A program made the position numbers and the translations under genes. From Clostridiales bacterium UBA3953 (GTDB lineage: Bacteria; Bacillota; Clostridia; Oscillospirales; CAG-272), in contig DGDL01000092.1 of the NCBI GenBank assembly GCA_002385415.1, forward strand, positions 1 to 16,778: a stretch of DNA of 16,778 nt, written 5' to 3'. The notes beneath the pieces were generated by a model. That model made no database searches. It was not told the DNA's origin and was given only the letters and a program-made list of their open reading frames with translations. Positions within the stretch are counted from its first letter, which is position 1. Every line of letters starts with the position of its first letter. Of the stretch, positions 15,487 to 16,778 are shown piece by piece.

Positions 15487-15738
15487 ATGACTAAACTTTC
15501 GGTATGCGTTGGCAGCGCCTGTCACATTAAGGGCGCACAAAATGTGGTTTACACTTTCCGGCACCTAATCGAAGAAAACGGTCTTTTAGACAAAATCGAG
15601 TTTAAAGCAACATTCTGTATGAAACAGTGCAGCTGCGACGGCGTGTCCGTGAAGCTCAACGACAAAGAGTACAGGGTAGAGCCCGAGGCTGCACGCAAAT
15701 TCTTCCGCGAAAACGTTATACCCATAGCCAAGGCATAA
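15487..15738 (+). CDS. Small thioredoxin-like [2Fe-2S] ferredoxin (second copy)
   Basis: An 83-aa NuoE-like ferredoxin with Cys7 and Cys12 (CVGSAC) and Cys44, Cys48 and Cys50 (CMKQCSC). It starts one base after the hydA stop, with GGGGGAG 7 nt upstream inside the hydA end, so it is translationally coupled to hydA and probably functions with it. It is clearly related to the 8238-8483 protein, sharing the MK/TKL-VCVGSxCHxKG start, the LIExNxLxxKIE middle and the second cysteine pair, but carries an extra Cys50. It is the last gene of the hydrogenase operon before the terminator at 15869. Confidence 0.9.
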   Translation: MTKLSVCVGSACHIKGAQNVVYTFRHLIEENGLLDKIEFKATFCMKQCSCDGVSVKLNDKEYRVEPEAARKFFRENVIPIAKA

Positions 15739-15740
15739 GT

Positions 15741-15844
15741 TCCCACAGCACAAACGGGGGAGTACATAAAGCTGTGTCCGGAACGAGCATTTGTTCCGGT
15801 CGCTCCCGCAAGTAGGCGGCAGATGTTGCCGCCGGCGTGTGGGG
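15741..15844 (+). ncRNA. Candidate structured RNA in the 3' region of the hydrogenase operon, family unknown
   Basis: Between the last ferredoxin gene and the operon terminator, about 105 nt fold into a three-way arrangement. The closing stem is 15742-15747 with 15838-15843. One arm has 15758-15762 with 15803-15807, capped by a perfect 7-bp hairpin (15778-15784 with 15793-15799). A second perfect 7-bp hairpin is 15815-15821 with 15827-15833. An alternative pairing, 15744-15749 with 15771-15776, excludes the closing stem. I cannot match it to tRNA, SRP RNA, RNase P, tmRNA or a riboswitch I recognise. A closed stem with a bubble hairpin is loosely reminiscent of 6S RNA, but it is too short. It could simply be a structured 3' UTR. 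Confidence 0.35.
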
Positions 15845-15868
15845 CTCCCACCGCTTACATCAATATAA

Positions 15869-15907
15869 CCGCCGGTACAGGCAGTCGCCAGTGCCGGCGG
15901 TTTTGGT
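15869..15907 (+). terminator. Terminator of the hydrogenase operon
   Basis: A 10-bp GC-rich stem (15869-15878 with 15891-15900, one G-U pair) is extended inside by GGC/GCC around an AGTC loop and followed by TTTTGGTTT. It lies 130 nt after the last ferredoxin gene. Confidence 0.85.
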
Positions 15908-16035
15908 TTGCTAATTTAGACTGCTGCGGCAATCAGATTCCGTGGCGGCAAGCCCAGACAGCTCCCTCGCATCGCCTTTAATGGCAGTGCATTAAGGGTC
16001 GTCCCACTGCGGCTGCCGGTTTTTTCGGATAGCTG
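15908..16035 (+). other. Intergenic stretch with overlapping hairpins, no gene
   Basis: No credible coding sequence. A hairpin at about 15975-15997 (TTAATG/CATTAA extended by CC/GG with a bulge) competes with GCAGTG (15984-15989)/CACTGC (16005-16010). The latter is followed by CTGCC, which can pair with GGCAG at 15983-15987, and then six T residues (16020-16025). This could be a second terminator or an attenuator, but no promoter is seen immediately upstream. Confidence 0.3.
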
Positions 16036-16064
16036 TTGAATAGCTGCGGCTGTGGTGCTATAAT
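16036..16064 (+). promoter_or_regulatory. Promoter of the isochorismatase-like gene
   Basis: TTGAAT (16036-16041) and a perfect TATAAT (16059-16064) are spaced by 17 bp, with an extended -10 TGC just before. The RBS GGGGTG (16085-16090) precedes the ATG at 16096. The expected leader is about 25 nt. Confidence 0.8.
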
Positions 16065-16095
16065 ATATAATAAGTAGAAAAAACGGGGTGTTATT

Positions 16096-16635
16096 ATGGC
16101 GGAGAAAAAGAAATGCCTGATAGTTGTCGACTTTCAAAACGATTTTGTCTCCGGTTCGCTCGGTTTTCCGGGCGCCGAGCAGCTTGCACCGCGCATTGCA
16201 GAAAAGATTCGGCAATATCGCGACGAGGGCGGGGAAGTCATATTTACATTTGATACGCACGGTGACAACTATGCCGAAACGCAGGAGGGGAAAAACCTCC
16301 CGATAGCCCACTGCATTCGCGGCACCTCCGGCCACGACCTTTACGGCGAGGTGGCAGAGCTTGTGTGCGAGTCGGACGCGAAGTTTTATAAAAACACTTT
16401 CGGTTCAGACGAGCTTTATGTGTATCTGAAAAAGCATCCTTTTTCGCAAATCGAGCTTGTGGGGCTTGTGTCCAATATTTGCGTGTTGTCAAATGCCGTT
16501 TTGGCTAAAACCGCACAGCCCGAAACGCCTGTAATCGTTGACGCGGCCTGTACAGCGTCAAACGACCCGAAGCTAAACGAGGCAGCGCTGGATGTGCTGG
16601 CGGGCATGCATGTGAAAGTTATCGGCAGAAAATAA
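16096..16635 (+). CDS. Isochorismatase/nicotinamidase-family cysteine hydrolase
   Basis: A 179-aa cytoplasmic hydrolase. The catalytic triad is readable: Asp12 (VVDFQNDF), Lys99 (FYKNTFGS) and Cys129 (VSNICVLSNA). FDTHGDNYAET (Asp53, His55) matches the metal-site region of nicotinamidases. Members of this family hydrolyse nicotinamide to nicotinate (NAD salvage), isochorismate or other amides. The short, compact form and TFDTH-NY motif favour a nicotinamidase-related amidase, but the substrate cannot be fixed from sequence, so no symbol is given. It has its own strong promoter and no visible operon partner. A role in NAD turnover would suit the NAD(H)-centred neighbourhood, but that is inference. 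No clear terminator is seen between it and the tRNA promoter. Confidence 0.88.
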   Translation: MAEKKKCLIVVDFQNDFVSGSLGFPGAEQLAPRIAEKIRQYRDEGGEVIFTFDTHGDNYAETQEGKNLPIAHCIRGTSGHDLYGEVAELVCESDAKFYKNTFGSDELYVYLKKHPFSQIELVGLVSNICVLSNAVLAKTAQPETPVIVDAACTASNDPKLNEAALDVLAGMHVKVIGRK

Positions 16636-16667
16636 CCTATCTTGCCTTATAAATTTCAATTAACCCC

Positions 16668-16696
16668 TTGACTTTATCTGTGATTTGTGGTATAAT
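16668..16696 (+). promoter_or_regulatory. Strong promoter of the tRNA gene
   Basis: TTGACT (16668-16673) and TATAAT (16691-16696) are spaced by exactly 17 bp, with an extended -10 TGG at 16688-16690. The expected start is near 16703, about 37 nt before the tRNA. Confidence 0.85.
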
Positions 16697-16718
16697 AATT
16701 AACGCTTGAGAGAGTATA

Positions 16719-16736
16719 GCATCCCTTTCGGGATGC
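16719..16736 (+). other. Hairpin in the tRNA leader
   Basis: A perfect 7-bp stem, GCATCCC (16719-16725)/GGGATGC (16730-16736), with loop TTTC ends 3 nt before the first acceptor base of the tRNA. No T-run follows, so it is not a terminator. It may shield or guide 5' processing of the precursor. Confidence 0.55.
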
Positions 16737-16739
16737 CGT

Positions 16740-16778
16740 CTGGGTGTGGCGCAGTTGGTAGCGCGCTACCTTGGGGTG
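16740..16778 (+). tRNA. tRNA-Pro (anticodon GGG), cut by the window edge
   Basis: The first 39 bases of a tRNA are present: acceptor strand 16740-16746, T8-G9, D stem GCGC (16749-16752)/GCGC (16761-16764) around the loop AGTTGGTA, base 26 G, anticodon stem CTACC (16766-16770) and loop TTGGGGT (16771-16777). U33 is followed by GGG at 34-36 (16773-16775) and G37, as usual for tRNA-Pro. The 3' half lies outside the window. Confidence 0.88.

Noticed and set aside
1..16778. CRISPR arrays, insertion sequences, phage genes
   Set aside because: No spaced direct-repeat array, transposase, integrase or attachment-site pattern was seen in the window.

Overview
The window looks like chromosomal DNA from a strictly anaerobic, fermenting Firmicute, probably a Clostridia (Oscillospirales/Ruminococcaceae-like) bacterium. 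The reasons are the gene content (Rex, AdhE, an electron-bifurcating-type trimeric [FeFe] hydrogenase, a PAS-containing sensory [FeFe] hydrogenase), strong GGAGG-type ribosome binding sites, TTGACA/TATAAT promoters, and the protein sequence style. This placement is inferred from reading the sequence; no database search was run.

Layout. Bases 1-49 are a perfect fold-back palindrome on the window edge, almost certainly an end artefact, running into a 5'-truncated spermidine synthase (speE, 26-811). A cluster of bidirectional terminators (928-1027) separates speE from a convergent TSCPD-domain gene (1044-1322, minus). A divergent promoter region leads to an XRE-type regulator (1602-2729). Then come the redox repressor gene rex (2978-3628) and a LysR regulator (3682-4608), followed by a strong terminator. 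The bifunctional aldehyde/alcohol dehydrogenase adhE (4749-7397) is followed by an APH-fold kinase-like gene (7420-8175).

From 8238 to 15738 is a compact hydrogenase locus: small [2Fe-2S] thioredoxin-like ferredoxin, PAS-containing sensory-type [FeFe] hydrogenase, SpoIIE-type PP2C phosphatase, HydC (NuoE-like), HydB (NuoF-like), catalytic HydA, and a second small [2Fe-2S] ferredoxin. The sensory hydrogenase has no ordinary start codon in its correct place. An ATA sits exactly where ATG is expected, so gene callers will probably start it about 123 codons late and lose both N-terminal [4Fe-4S] motifs.

The hydrogenase genes end at a strong terminator (15869-15907), preceded by about 105 nt of strongly folded sequence that I cannot assign to a known RNA family. 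An isochorismatase/nicotinamidase-like hydrolase (16096-16635) follows with its own promoter. A tRNA-Pro(GGG) gene with its own promoter runs off the right edge.

How the genes work together (inference). AdhE and HydABC are the two main routes by which such fermenters dispose of NADH and reduced ferredoxin, as ethanol and as H2. Rex senses the NADH/NAD+ ratio. The PAS hydrogenase plus SpoIIE phosphatase resemble the H2-sensing signalling module known beside trimeric hydrogenases. The window thus joins sensors and effectors of redox balance in one neighbourhood.
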